Positions 25,989 through 35,042 of a stretch of DNA of 40,649 nucleotides are shown here, piece after piece. This DNA is from Eubacterium sp. GTDB lineage: Bacteria > Bacillota_A > Clostridia > Lachnospirales > Lachnospiraceae. Under the pieces are notes generated by a model. It did no database searches and was not told where the DNA came from. It worked only from the letters and a program-made list of their open reading frames with translations. Every line of letters begins with the position of its first letter. The first letter of the stretch is position 1. The DNA lies in the NCBI GenBank assembly GCA_024687845.1, contig JAILEL010000015.1:1-40649 (forward strand), in the 5' to 3' direction. The position numbers were made by a program, and so were the translations under genes.

Positions 25989-26930
25989 CTACCTTGTACT
26001 CTTATCGTATGGAATGCCCTCTGCCTTTGGTGCCTTTGAGTTACCTGAAGTAAATGCAAGAACAAGTAAGGATATTATGTATGGCATCATATTGTATACT
26101 GAGCCTGGAATATTCAGATTTGCAAGGAAATCAAAGCCTGAATATACATTTGAAAGTGCTCTGAAGAATCCAAATAGTAATGCTGCAAGCGCGATATTAA
26201 CTGGTTTCCACTGTCCGAATATCATAACTGCAAGCGCCAGGAAGCCAAATCCTGCAACTCCTATCTCGAATTTCCATTCAGATACACCAGCTGTAATATA
26301 TATAATTCCACCAAGACCACCTAAGAATCCAGAAATGAGCACACCTGCCCAACGCATCTTATATACGCTTATACCAACACTATCTACTGCCTGAGGATGT
26401 TCACCGCAGGCCATAAGTCTGAGTCCAAATCTGGTCTTATAAAGAATAATATATGACAGGATAAGCATCAGAATGGATATTACAACAAACCAGTTAAGTG
26501 AAAGCTTTCCAATATTGAAAACGAAAGCCTTCTTTGCAACTCCATACTGTACTGTGGATGAAACGTTGTCAGGATTTTCAGCTATGTTTATAGCCTTTAC
26601 CATAACAGTTGCAAGAGCTGCTGCAAGCATATTCATCGCCGTTCCTACCAGCGTCTGATCAGCTCCAAAATTAATACTAGCCACTGCCAAAAGACAAGAG
26701 TAAAGCATTCCCGACACAACAGATACAGCCATTACGAGAAGTATCACAACTATGGCTGGTGTGTCAGCAGAAAGATTTTTCATAGCAAGCGCCCCACCAA
26801 GAGCACCTATTACCATGATGCCTTCAAGTCCCAGATTTATAACTCCCGAATGTTCAGAAAAACATCCACCCAGAGCAACCAGCATCAGAACAGACGAAAA
26901 AAGAAGGGTATATTGAATAAGAAGTAACAT
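25989..26930 (-). CDS. nucleoside ABC transporter permease (NupQ/YufQ type)
   Basis: This 313-residue permease of the BPD_transp_2 family has about eight TM segments and the typical ALGGCFSEHSGVINLGLEGIM N-terminal motif, with the later stretch FGLRLMACGEHPQAVDSVGI. Its start overlaps the stop of the preceding permease gene (TGATG). The two permeases, a tandem ATPase and a BMP-family lipoprotein make a complete importer. Characterised relatives (B. subtilis NupNOPQ, spirochete BmpA/PnrA systems) take up nucleosides. The substrate range here is inferred. Confidence 0.92.
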   Translation of the reverse strand: MLLLIQYTLLFSSVLMLVALGGCFSEHSGVINLGLEGIMVIGALGGALAMKNLSADTPAIVVILLVMAVSVVSGMLYSCLLAVASINFGADQTLVGTAMNMLAAALATVMVKAINIAENPDNVSSTVQYGVAKKAFVFNIGKLSLNWFVVISILMLILSYIILYKTRFGLRLMACGEHPQAVDSVGISVYKMRWAGVLISGFLGGLGGIIYITAGVSEWKFEIGVAGFGFLALAVMIFGQWKPVNIALAALLFGFFRALSNVYSGFDFLANLNIPGSVYNMMPYIISLLVLAFTSGNSKAPKAEGIPYDKSTR

Positions 26931-28123
26931 CAGTCTTCACCTCCTTTTCCAGCTTTCTTATCAGATTTGTTTTCTGCTTTATTTTCTGTTTTATCTTCTG
27001 CTTTGTTCTCAGCCTTATCTTCTGTTTTATTTTCTGAGCCCTTCATAAGTCTCTTGTTCATAAACATCTTGAAGAATAATACAAAACCGCAGAGATAAAT
27101 GATGATAGAACTTATAAGATCTGATATCTGTGAAGGGTAAACCTCTTTATCAAGATAAGCTCCACCACTTGTAATATGCTGAATGAAATATGAAGAGAAA
27201 ATCGTTCCTATTGGATGAAGTCCTCCAAGGAATGTAGCAGCTATACCATTAAAGCCCATTCCTGGTACACTTGACTGTGTAACTGACCATTGCTCATATC
27301 CTGAAAGATAGAGAAATGCAGCTCCAAGCCCTGCCAGTGAACCACCTATTATAAGAGTAAGGACTATATTTCTCTTTTCACGCATACCACTGTATTTAGC
27401 AGCTTCTTTATTCAGACCCGTTGCCTGAAGTTCATATCCAAATACTGTTTTAGAAAGAATGATCCATATTACTACTGCTATTATTACTGATAAAGGTACT
27501 GCGATAGTAACATATTTATTATTTGAAAATAGCGTCTCAAGTCCCAGAGTAGGAAGCAATGCAGATGGATTAGTTGAAGCTATCGGAAGTGTATATGGAC
27601 TCGAAGTTTCCTTTACTCCAGACAAAATCATATTTACTATGTAAAGTCCTATCCAGTTGAGCATAATACCGGAAATAACTTCATTAACATTAAGATATGC
27701 CTTTAATAATCCAACAGCTGCGCCGAAAACCGCTCCCGCTACTATTGCAAAAAGAACACATACTATCCAGGGAAGCTTAAGTGCCAGTGCCGCATATAGA
27801 CATGCTCCAGCTCCAGCAACATACTGTCCAGCCGCTCCTATATTGAAAAGACCAGTCTTGTAACAGAACTGAATCGAAAGCGCACACATAAGAAGTGGTG
27901 CTGTCTTCACAAGAGTTGAACCGAAATATTTCATCTGAGCTGGTACAGAAGGATATGTAAAGAAATTTTTCAGTATCGTAACAATCGCTTTATTAGCCTC
28001 TGCAGGTCTTATGATAAGAAGTACTATGTATCCCAGCAGAAGTCCTGCCACGATGCAGAGAAGTGATGCTATTACAGATTGTACGACACCATTTTTTAAA
28101 ATGCCGCCTTTCTTTTCTTTCAT
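26930..28123 (-). CDS. nucleoside ABC transporter permease (NupP/YufP type)
   Basis: This 397-residue permease has about nine TM segments and the family motifs ALSIQFCYKTGLFNIGAAGQ and ATGLNKEAAKYSGM. Its C-terminus, from about residue 362, is a hydrophilic tail of repeated ENKAEDK-like units. That tail is not part of the transporter fold and looks like an internal expansion. The ATG overlaps the stop of the ATPase gene by four bases (ATGA), and the stop overlaps the next start by one base, so translation is coupled. Confidence 0.92.
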   Translation of the reverse strand: MKEKKGGILKNGVVQSVIASLLCIVAGLLLGYIVLLIIRPAEANKAIVTILKNFFTYPSVPAQMKYFGSTLVKTAPLLMCALSIQFCYKTGLFNIGAAGQYVAGAGACLYAALALKLPWIVCVLFAIVAGAVFGAAVGLLKAYLNVNEVISGIMLNWIGLYIVNMILSGVKETSSPYTLPIASTNPSALLPTLGLETLFSNNKYVTIAVPLSVIIAVVIWIILSKTVFGYELQATGLNKEAAKYSGMREKRNIVLTLIIGGSLAGLGAAFLYLSGYEQWSVTQSSVPGMGFNGIAATFLGGLHPIGTIFSSYFIQHITSGGAYLDKEVYPSQISDLISSIIIYLCGFVLFFKMFMNKRLMKGSENKTEDKAENKAEDKTENKAENKSDKKAGKGGED

Positions 28124-29658
28124 GAAACCACCTCTTTTCTCTTTGCACCTGACATATAAAGTCCCAGTTCTTCACGAGTAGTCTGTTTAGGATCGAATTC
28201 ACCTACCAGCTCGCCCTCATACATAACAAGGATTCTGTCTGAAACCGAAAGAACCTCTTCAAGCTCCAGAGATACAAGAAGAACCGCATGTCCTGCGTCT
28301 CTCTGAGCCACAAGTTGACTATGAATATATTCTATAGCTCCTACATCAAGTCCTCTGGTTGGCTGAACAGCAATCAAAAGATCAGGATTTTTATCAATTT
28401 CTCTTGCTATTATTGCCTTCTGCTGATTACCACCAGACATGCTTCTTGCTATAGTCTGAGCTCCCTGACCGCTTCTAATATCATATTGTTCTATCAGCCC
28501 GTCAGCATAGCTTTTTATAGCACCCTTCTTCAGAAAACCCGCTTTATTTGAGAATTCATGTTCAAAATACCTCTGAAGTACCAGATTATAAGCAAGCGAA
28601 TAATCTAAAACAAGTCCATGTTTATGTCTGTCCTCAGGAATATGACTCATTCCGGACAAAGATCTCTCTCTGATGGAGGCTTTAGAAATATTCTTTCCTG
28701 ACAGAGTTATGTCTCCAGACACAAGAGGCTCCAGTCCAGACAGTCCATATACCAGTTCCGTCTGACCATTTCCATCAATTCCTGCTATACATACTATCTC
28801 TCCAGAACGTACTTTGAAGGAAACATCCTTAACAGCATTATTTGAATGCATTTTTGAAGCAACTGTAATATGTGATACGTCTAAAACTACATCTCCCGGC
28901 TCAGATGGTTTCTTTTCTACTGCAAATGTAACATTTCTTCCTACCATCATTCGGCTGAGTTCCTCTTTTGTAGTATTAGCAATGTCTACAGTTCCAATAT
29001 ATTTGCCCCGTCGAAGAACACTGCATCTGTCTGCTACTGACATGATTTCATTTAGCTTGTGTGAAATGAAAAGTATGGATTTGCCTTCCTTCGCAAGTCC
29101 CTTCATGATCTGCATCAGATCGTCTATCTCCCCCGGAGTAAGTACCGCTGTAGGCTCATCAAAGATAAGAATCTCATTATCACGGTAAAGCATCTTAAGA
29201 ATTTCAGTTCTCTGCTGCATACCTACTGTAATATCTTCAATCTTTGCATCCGGATCTACTTTCAGGCCATATTTATCTGAAAGCTCAAGAACCTTCTTTC
29301 TGGCTTCATCCTTCTGAAGGATACCATGTTTAGTAGTTTCCACCCCAAGTATAATGTTTTCGAGTACTGAAAAGCATTGAACCAGCTTAAAATGCTGATG
29401 AACCATACCTATTCCCAAATCATTTGCATCATTTGGATTATTGATATGTACTTCCTTGCCATCCTTATATATTCCGCCCTCTTCAGCCTGATACAGTCCA
29501 AAAAGCACGCTCATAAGGGTTGATTTACCAGCACCATTTTCGCCAAGAAGAGCATGTATCTCTCCATGCCGAAGCTGTAAGGTGATATTGTCATTAGCCA
29601 CAATACCCGGAAAACGTTTAGTAATGTTTCGCATTTCTATAGCATACTGCGTATCCAA
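28120..29658 (-). CDS. nucleoside ABC transporter ATP-binding protein (NupO/YufO type)
   Basis: This 512-residue protein has two fused ABC domains. The first has Walker A GENGAGKS at 39-46, signature-region VGMQQRTEILKMLYR and Walker B ILIFDEPTAVLTP. The second has the degenerate P-loop IDGNGQTELVYGL, signature MSGGNQQKAIIAREI and LIAVQPTRGLD. That pattern is normal for the sugar/nucleoside class. The start appears to be TTG at 29658, backed by a strong AGGAGG site eight bases upstream. The first ATG is eight codons inside and lacks a site. It energises the two permeases downstream. Confidence 0.93.
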   Translation of the reverse strand: MDTQYAIEMRNITKRFPGIVANDNITLQLRHGEIHALLGENGAGKSTLMSVLFGLYQAEEGGIYKDGKEVHINNPNDANDLGIGMVHQHFKLVQCFSVLENIILGVETTKHGILQKDEARKKVLELSDKYGLKVDPDAKIEDITVGMQQRTEILKMLYRDNEILIFDEPTAVLTPGEIDDLMQIMKGLAKEGKSILFISHKLNEIMSVADRCSVLRRGKYIGTVDIANTTKEELSRMMVGRNVTFAVEKKPSEPGDVVLDVSHITVASKMHSNNAVKDVSFKVRSGEIVCIAGIDGNGQTELVYGLSGLEPLVSGDITLSGKNISKASIRERSLSGMSHIPEDRHKHGLVLDYSLAYNLVLQRYFEHEFSNKAGFLKKGAIKSYADGLIEQYDIRSGQGAQTIARSMSGGNQQKAIIAREIDKNPDLLIAVQPTRGLDVGAIEYIHSQLVAQRDAGHAVLLVSLELEEVLSVSDRILVMYEGELVGEFDPKQTTREELGLYMSGAKRKEVVS

Positions 29659-29713
29659 AACCCCCCTCCTCCTTATATCTTCAAGTTAAAATAAGTTCTT
29701 ATATTAGCACTAA

Positions 29714-29742
29714 GGCAGAGACGCCACTAAGACGGCTCTGCC
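29714..29742 (-). terminator. intercistronic hairpin after the BMP lipoprotein gene
   Basis: GGCAGAG (29714-29720) pairs with CTCTGCC (29736-29742) in the 116-bp gap between the lipoprotein and ATPase genes. There is no T-tract, so it probably stabilises the lipoprotein message rather than ending it. Confidence 0.55.
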
Positions 29743-29774
29743 CAGATATTAATTATTTAGTTCATACAGACTGA

Positions 29775-30941
29775 TTATTTAATATTTCCCTGGAAATCAA
29801 TCTTTACAACATCAGATGTTGGTTCAGAAGCTGATGTATCATCAGAAACCTTTATTTCCCCACTTACAAGCTTTCCAACGAGAGCTTTATAATCATCTTT
29901 GCTGAACTTATCGCTCCACTGTGTTGTATCTTCTGGAAGCTGAACATAGTTAAGAGACATATCGTCTGCAGATACAAGACCAAGACTCTGAATCTGTCCC
30001 TTATAGTCGCCCCATTTTCCATCCTTGATTGCTGTAAGAAGCGTATCAACTGTAGCTGCAAGACCCTTCATAGCTGATGTAACTGTCATTCCATCACCAT
30101 AAGCTGAATCAATGATTGAAGACTGATCTACATCTACACCGATCACCTTTCCATCAACCTTTTCAGCTGCCTCAGCTGCTGATGTAAAGATACCACCACC
30201 GCAGGCAAATACAACTTCTGTTCCACCTGAATACCATGTATCCATAGCTGCTGTAATATCAGCATCTCCATAGAACTGGTTACCATATGCATACTTAACT
30301 TCTACATCTGATAAACCATCTTCCTTTGCAGCATCTGCTGCACCCTGTACAAATCCATATCCATAGCGGATAACTGCAGGAACTGCCATACCACCGAGGA
30401 ATCCAAGCTTCTTATAACCAAGCTTAACTGCTGCAAAACCAGCCATATAACCAGCAAGTTCTTCTTTATATACAGCACTATATACATTATCCTGTGAATA
30501 TGAGTCTGCTTTAGCAGCTGTAATAAGGTCATATTCTGAAACATCAAGAGCTATATACTTAACGTCTGGATAAATTTCAGCTGTCTCAACTATTGCTTCT
30601 GCAAATGCATATCCTGGAAGAACAACTACATTATATCCATCAGCAACAGCCTTATCGATCATGGCTACACGCTCTGCCGTAGAATCACCCGCTGGCTTAT
30701 AGTAAGTAAAAGGAATACCATTAGCATCTGCAAACTTCTTGCTAGCTTCATAAGTAGTCTGATTGAAGGACTGATCAGTGATATCTCCATAGTCTGTAAT
30801 CATTGCAACCTTCATATCACTGGCTGGAGCATCATCTGAACCGCCATCAGCAGATTCCTTGCTTCCACCACCACATGCTATCAGCGAAAATGTCATTGCA
30901 GCTGCAAGAGCAACGGCTGCAAACCTCTTAAATAATCTCAT
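29775..30941 (-). CDS. BMP family nucleoside-binding lipoprotein
   Basis: This 388-residue BmpA/PnrA-type lipoprotein has a signal MRLFKRFAAVALAAAMTFSL ending in IAC, with Cys23 lipidated. A short Gly/Ser/Asp linker follows, then a periplasmic-binding fold with MKVAMITDYGDITDQSFNQT near the N-terminus and EVVFACGGGIF later. Family members bind purine nucleosides. The ATG at 30941 is chosen because AAGGAGG lies six bases upstream and a signal peptide follows at once. The longer reading from 31127 has no such site and crosses the promoter. It is the first gene of the importer operon. Confidence 0.93.
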   Translation of the reverse strand: MRLFKRFAAVALAAAMTFSLIACGGGSKESADGGSDDAPASDMKVAMITDYGDITDQSFNQTTYEASKKFADANGIPFTYYKPAGDSTAERVAMIDKAVADGYNVVVLPGYAFAEAIVETAEIYPDVKYIALDVSEYDLITAAKADSYSQDNVYSAVYKEELAGYMAGFAAVKLGYKKLGFLGGMAVPAVIRYGYGFVQGAADAAKEDGLSDVEVKYAYGNQFYGDADITAAMDTWYSGGTEVVFACGGGIFTSAAEAAEKVDGKVIGVDVDQSSIIDSAYGDGMTVTSAMKGLAATVDTLLTAIKDGKWGDYKGQIQSLGLVSADDMSLNYVQLPEDTTQWSDKFSKDDYKALVGKLVSGEIKVSDDTSASEPTSDVVKIDFQGNIK

Positions 30942-31014
30942 GAACAACCTCCTTTTTGCGAGCACAATATTTTTCTCGCTCACATACATAGTTTTAAATT
31001 GTAAAGCATGACTC

Positions 31015-31023
31015 ATTATAGCA
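31015..31023 (-). promoter_or_regulatory. extended -10 promoter of the nucleoside importer operon
   Basis: On the minus strand TGCTATAAT is an extended -10 box (TATAAT at 31015-31020). The -35 region is a poor T-run. The start would be about 65 bases before the lipoprotein ATG, too close for a purine riboswitch. Confidence 0.6.
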
Positions 31024-31091
31024 CATATTATTAGAATAAAAAATATAAAATTATAATTAAGAACATAAAGACTTGCATGGAACGTCAATTC

Positions 31092-31172
31092 GGAAAGTCC
31101 GCACCTTCGGTGCTCTACTGTCTGCATACGCAGACACTTTCCTCATTAACGTCTGAGCCGCATATGCGGCTC
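31092..31172. repeat. cluster of three perfect hairpins plus an enclosing stem
   Basis: GGAAAGT (31092-31098) pairs with ACTTTCC (31136-31142) around two hairpins. One is GCACC/GGTGC at 31101-31113, the other TGTCTGC/GCAGACA at 31119-31136 (they share one base). This would form a three-way junction. An 18-nt perfect palindrome, GAGCCGCATATGCGGCTC, follows at 31155-31172. No gene is present. It lies in the 308-bp gap between the ABC-F stop and the nucleoside-binding lipoprotein start. Confidence 0.6.
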
Positions 31173-31237
31173 TATGAGATAAGAAGAGGATGAGTCTGCA
31201 AAGCTCTGCCTTGCGCTCATCCTCTTCTTATCTCATA
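31173..31237. terminator. 22-bp perfect inverted repeat after the ABC-F gene
   Basis: Arms 31173-31194 and 31216-31237 are perfectly complementary, with a 21-base loop that can itself form a small stem. It lies 13 bp past the ABC-F stop (31250), where a terminator is expected. No T-tract follows on either strand, so it may instead be a 3'-end stabiliser or part of a repeat element. Confidence 0.55.
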
Positions 31238-31249
31238 TTTCCACGCATG

Positions 31250-32875
31250 CTACTCTAATGCGTCAAAATTCATAATTTGACGTTTTCTTGCAAGTTCATC
31301 ATTTTCCAGATATTCATCGTATGTACACTGTTTATCAATAAGTCCGCTTTCTGTAAGCTCCATGATACGGTTGGCGGTTGTCTGAATAAACTGGTGATCC
31401 TGGCAGGCAAAAAGTACTACACCAGGGAACTTAATAAGTCCATTATTAAGGGAAGTGATTGCCTCCATATCCAGATGGTTTGTTGGTTCATCAAGAATAA
31501 GCACATTTGTACCCATTATCATAAGCTTGGACAGAAGACATCTGACCTTCTCTCCTCCGGAAAGAACCTTTACCTTTTTAAGACCATCTTCGCCTCTGAA
31601 AAGCATTCTTCCAAGGAAGCCTCTTACATAGGTTGCATCCTTTTCCTCTGAAAACTGTGTAAGCCAGTCAACTATAACCAGATCGTTATCGAATTCTTTG
31701 GTATTATCCTTAGGAAAATAACCCTGAGTTGTGGTAACGCCCCATTTATATTCTCCTTCATCCGGCTCTTCCTCTCCGGCAAGGATTTTGAAAAGCATTG
31801 TCGTAGCCTGTGTCTTTGGTCCGACAAATGCTATCTTATCTTCTCTTCCAACTGTAAAGGAAATGTCATCCAGAATCTTTACTCCATCAACGGATTTTGA
31901 AATATGTGAAACGGTAAGAACCTCATTTCCAATCTCACGATTTGGTCTGAAATCAATAAATGGATACTTACGGCTGGATGGTTTAATCTCTTCAAGCTCT
32001 ATTTTCTCAAGAGCCTTCTTACGTGATGTAGCCTGTTTTGATTTGGAAGCATTTGCAGAGAATCTTGCAATAAATTCTTTGAGTTCCTTTATCTGCTCTT
32101 CCTTCTTCTTATTAGCTTCCTTCATCTGACGAATCATAAGCTGACTTGACTCATACCAGAAATCATAGTTTCCAGCGTATATCTGAATCTTACCATAATC
32201 CAGGTCTGCTGTATGAGTACATACTTTATTCAGGAAATATCTGTCGTGGCTGACAACTATTACTGTATTCTCAAAATTAATAAGAAATTCTTCAAGCCAT
32301 GCGATAGCATCAAGATCCAAATGGTTTGTAGGCTCATCCAGAAGAAGTACATCAGGATTTCCAAAAAGCGCCTTAGCAAGCAGCACCTTAACCTTCTTAT
32401 TACCATCCAGATCACTCATCATAGCATAATGATCTTCAGTTTCAATTCCTAAACCATTAAGAAGTGTTGCAGCGTCAACCTCTGCATTCCAGCCATCCAT
32501 TTCAGCAAATTCAGCTTCAAGCTCAGATGCTCTTACGCCATCCTCATCAGAGAAGTCTTCCTTTGCATATATAGCATCCTTTTCCTTCATTATCTCATAA
32601 AGTCTCTGATTACCCATTATTACAGTATCAATTACAGAATAAGCATCGTACTTGAAATGGTCCTGTTCAAGCACTGAAAGTCTCTCGCCTGGATCCATTG
32701 TAACATTACCAGTTGTCGAATCCAGTTCACCGGACAGAATCTTAAGAAATGTAGATTTGCCGGCTCCATTTGCTCCAATAAGTCCGTAGCAGTTACCTGG
32801 GGTAAAGGTAATGTTTACTTCCTCGAAGAGCGCCTTCTTGCCAAATCGAAGAGATATGTTGTTTGCACTTATCAT
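31250..32875 (-). CDS. ABC-F family ATPase (YkpA/YbiT-like)
   Basis: This 541-residue protein has two ABC domains and no membrane segments. The first domain has GANGAGKS (Walker A) and LLLDEPTNHLD (Walker B), with SDLDGNKKVKVLLAKAL in place of a canonical LSGGQ. The linker is basic and coiled (about residues 240-300). The second domain has LSGGEKVRCLLSKLM and LILDEPTNHLD, but its P-loop reads VGPKTQATTMLFKIL, lacking the Walker A lysine. ABC-F proteins act on ribosomes, either resolving stalled translation or protecting against antibiotics. No resistance role can be inferred. It is the last gene of the amylase operon. Confidence 0.9.
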   Translation of the reverse strand: MISANNISLRFGKKALFEEVNITFTPGNCYGLIGANGAGKSTFLKILSGELDSTTGNVTMDPGERLSVLEQDHFKYDAYSVIDTVIMGNQRLYEIMKEKDAIYAKEDFSDEDGVRASELEAEFAEMDGWNAEVDAATLLNGLGIETEDHYAMMSDLDGNKKVKVLLAKALFGNPDVLLLDEPTNHLDLDAIAWLEEFLINFENTVIVVSHDRYFLNKVCTHTADLDYGKIQIYAGNYDFWYESSQLMIRQMKEANKKKEEQIKELKEFIARFSANASKSKQATSRKKALEKIELEEIKPSSRKYPFIDFRPNREIGNEVLTVSHISKSVDGVKILDDISFTVGREDKIAFVGPKTQATTMLFKILAGEEEPDEGEYKWGVTTTQGYFPKDNTKEFDNDLVIVDWLTQFSEEKDATYVRGFLGRMLFRGEDGLKKVKVLSGGEKVRCLLSKLMIMGTNVLILDEPTNHLDMEAITSLNNGLIKFPGVVLFACQDHQFIQTTANRIMELTESGLIDKQCTYDEYLENDELARKRQIMNFDALE

Positions 32876-32887
32876 AATTTTCTCCTT

Positions 32888-33457
32888 TTACTCCTCGGGA
32901 AGCTCGTCAATAAGCTTCTCGATCAGTCTTTTTTTGCTGAATATATCATAACCCAGAAGAAAGATATAAAGCATCTTATTCAGATACTCATCCTCTTCTC
33001 TAGGGATGTTCTTTTCCGTAATCTGTGCTGCTTTAACAGCACTTGCTTCTATATTAAAGTATTGAGATTTCTCCATTTCAAAGGTCTTCTCATATATCTC
33101 ATAAAGCTTCTCACTGGAAAAATCATCTGCCAGAGGTTTTATAAGCTTTTGTACATCACCGATGCTCATTACATTTTTCATATAAAAAATGTAGATAAGG
33201 ATAATCAGATGATCGCGATCATATTTTTTCTTGGTCGGCGGTGGAAGAAGACCATTCTTGGTATAGTTATTGATCATGGCCTTGGTAAGCACCTTGTCTT
33301 CTTCGTTTCTGAGGCTTCCCTTCAGATGTTCGTCCATGAATTTTGTCAACTGTTCCATATACAGTTCAATATCTGGAATATCGTCAGGAATAATAAAATC
33401 CAGCTTTAATTTTTCTCTCAATTCTTTTTTGAATTCCAACTGTTCCTTATCCAACAC
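32888..33457 (-). CDS. DUF1836 domain protein
   Basis: This 189-residue protein matches DUF1836 through KAMINNYTKNGLLPPPTKKK and RDHLIILIYIFYMKNVMSIG. The family is found in Firmicutes and its N-terminal part resembles a MerR-like winged helix, so DNA binding is possible but unproven. It starts directly at the end of the CNNM gene and ends 12 bp before the ABC-F gene, so the three are co-transcribed. Confidence 0.85.
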   Translation of the reverse strand: MLDKEQLEFKKELREKLKLDFIIPDDIPDIELYMEQLTKFMDEHLKGSLRNEEDKVLTKAMINNYTKNGLLPPPTKKKYDRDHLIILIYIFYMKNVMSIGDVQKLIKPLADDFSSEKLYEIYEKTFEMEKSQYFNIEASAVKAAQITEKNIPREEDEYLNKMLYIFLLGYDIFSKKRLIEKLIDELPEE

Positions 33458-33458
33458 T

Positions 33459-34727
33459 TTACCTCGCCACTTCTATCAATACTCTTCCTACTCTGTTACG
33501 CTTAACATCAACAGCCTTAAGCTTAAGGTCTTCGTACATAACTACTTCGCCATCCTTTGGAAAACGGTCCAGAATCTCTATCATAAGACCTCCAATGGAA
33601 TCATAATTTTCTGAACTTAAATGTGTTCCGATAACGTCACTAAGATCATCTAATCTCATAGCTCCGTCTACATCATAACGTCCCTCACCAAGATTTCTTA
33701 TGATTTCATCCTGTTCAGTATCATATTCATCATGGATTTCTCCAACTATCTCTTCAATCAGATCCTCCATGCAGATAAGGCCAGCCGTTACGCCATATTC
33801 ATCCAGGACAATGCACATTGTTACACTGGATTTTCTCATTTCACTAAATATCTGAGTTGTCTTCTGATATTCATAAACAAAAAGCGGACTTCTCATCAGC
33901 TTTCTTATATCAAATCCATCTGACTTTAAGTCTCTGTTATTCAGAAGAATATCCTTAATATATAGAATTCCTATAATACTATCTTTGGATTTTTCAAAAA
34001 CAGGAATCTTTGAATATTCATTTTCCTCAAGAGTTTTCATTATATCTTCGTACGAGGAATTAACATCAAGACAGACCATATCAGCTCTTGGAACCATTAT
34101 ATCTCTGGACATGACATCACCGAACTCAACCACGTTATTGATCATTTCCTTTTCAGAATCCTCAATAACTCCTTCTTCAGTACTGACATCCACGATCTTA
34201 AGCAGTTCACTTTCTGTCATCTGATCAGGATTTGCATCAGGATCAACCCGAAGTATCTTGAAAATCCCTCTGCATATTTTATTCAATATCCATATAACCG
34301 GAGTAAGAATCTTCATCAGGCTATAAATAGGAAAAGAAAATCTAAGAGCCAGTTCAAGACTATGTAAAGATGCAAGAGTTTTAGGTGTTATCTCACCAAA
34401 AACAAGGACAAACAAAGTAAGCAGCCCCGTTACATATCCAACATATTTATTTCCAAAAAGATTGGTACATAAAACCGTTGCTATAGCAGACGCCGATATA
34501 TTTACAATATTATTTCCAATGAGGATTGTTGATAAAAGCTTTGACGAATCAGACCTCATATCAAGCACACGCTGAGCAGCCTTCGCTCTTTTTCCACCCT
34601 CATCTACTATTGTTTTCAGCTTATTCAGATTTACAGTTGTAAGTGCTGTCTCCGCAGATGAAAAAAATCCTGATAATGATAACATTAATATTAACGAAAT
34701 CGACCTGGCTATGTCACCACTGTCCAA
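33459..34727 (-). CDS. CNNM/CorC family membrane protein (hemolysin-like)
   Basis: This 422-residue protein has an N-terminal DUF21 membrane domain of three to four TM segments (about 1-180). A CBS pair follows (about 200-325, beginning MVPRADMVCLDVNSSYEDIM). The C-terminal CorC_HlyC domain covers about 340-420 (GRYDVDGAMRLDDLSDVIG). Bacterial relatives export Mg2+ or related cations, with the CBS pair sensing Mg-ATP. The older name hemolysin C does not imply toxicity. It follows the YerC gene by six bases. Confidence 0.92.
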   Translation of the reverse strand: MDSGDIARSISLILMLSLSGFFSSAETALTTVNLNKLKTIVDEGGKRAKAAQRVLDMRSDSSKLLSTILIGNNIVNISASAIATVLCTNLFGNKYVGYVTGLLTLFVLVFGEITPKTLASLHSLELALRFSFPIYSLMKILTPVIWILNKICRGIFKILRVDPDANPDQMTESELLKIVDVSTEEGVIEDSEKEMINNVVEFGDVMSRDIMVPRADMVCLDVNSSYEDIMKTLEENEYSKIPVFEKSKDSIIGILYIKDILLNNRDLKSDGFDIRKLMRSPLFVYEYQKTTQIFSEMRKSSVTMCIVLDEYGVTAGLICMEDLIEEIVGEIHDEYDTEQDEIIRNLGEGRYDVDGAMRLDDLSDVIGTHLSSENYDSIGGLMIEILDRFPKDGEVVMYEDLKLKAVDVKRNRVGRVLIEVAR

Positions 34728-34733
34728 AAAATA

Positions 34734-35042
34734 TCACTCCTTTTCCGACGCCTTTTCTATTCCCATTCTTTCGAATATAAAATCATAACTGCCATTTCCG
34801 TAGCCCAGAGAGCGATTCACCCTGCTGATAGTCGCAGTAGATGCTCCCGTTTTTTTAGCTATTTCAATGTAGGTTTTATTCTGATATAAAAGCTTGGCAA
34901 CCTCGAATCTCTCAGCGATTGAAAGTACTTCATTAGTAGTGCATATATCTTCAAAAAAACTATAGTACTCTTCTTTATCTTTTAGCAGACTGATTGCTTC
35001 AAAAAAATCCTCAACTGCCTCAGTTCTGATGGTTTTTGCCAT
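34734..35042 (-). CDS. YerC/YecD family TrpR-related protein
   Basis: This 102-residue protein belongs to the TrpR-like YerC family. A helix-turn-helix is seen in YIEIAKKTGASTATISRVNR, followed by the typical SLGYGNGSYD. TrpR itself is a tryptophan-dependent repressor. The YerC branch has no established ligand or regulon. Its ATG directly follows the amylase stop codon, so translation is probably coupled. Confidence 0.92.
   Translation of the reverse strand: MAKTIRTEAVEDFFEAISLLKDKEEYYSFFEDICTTNEVLSIAERFEVAKLLYQNKTYIEIAKKTGASTATISRVNRSLGYGNGSYDFIFERMGIEKASEKE

Noticed and set aside
30942..31014. Purine riboswitch upstream of the nucleoside importer
   Set aside because: The leader between the predicted start and the ATG is only about 65 nt, and no purine aptamer helices or conserved junction bases were seen.
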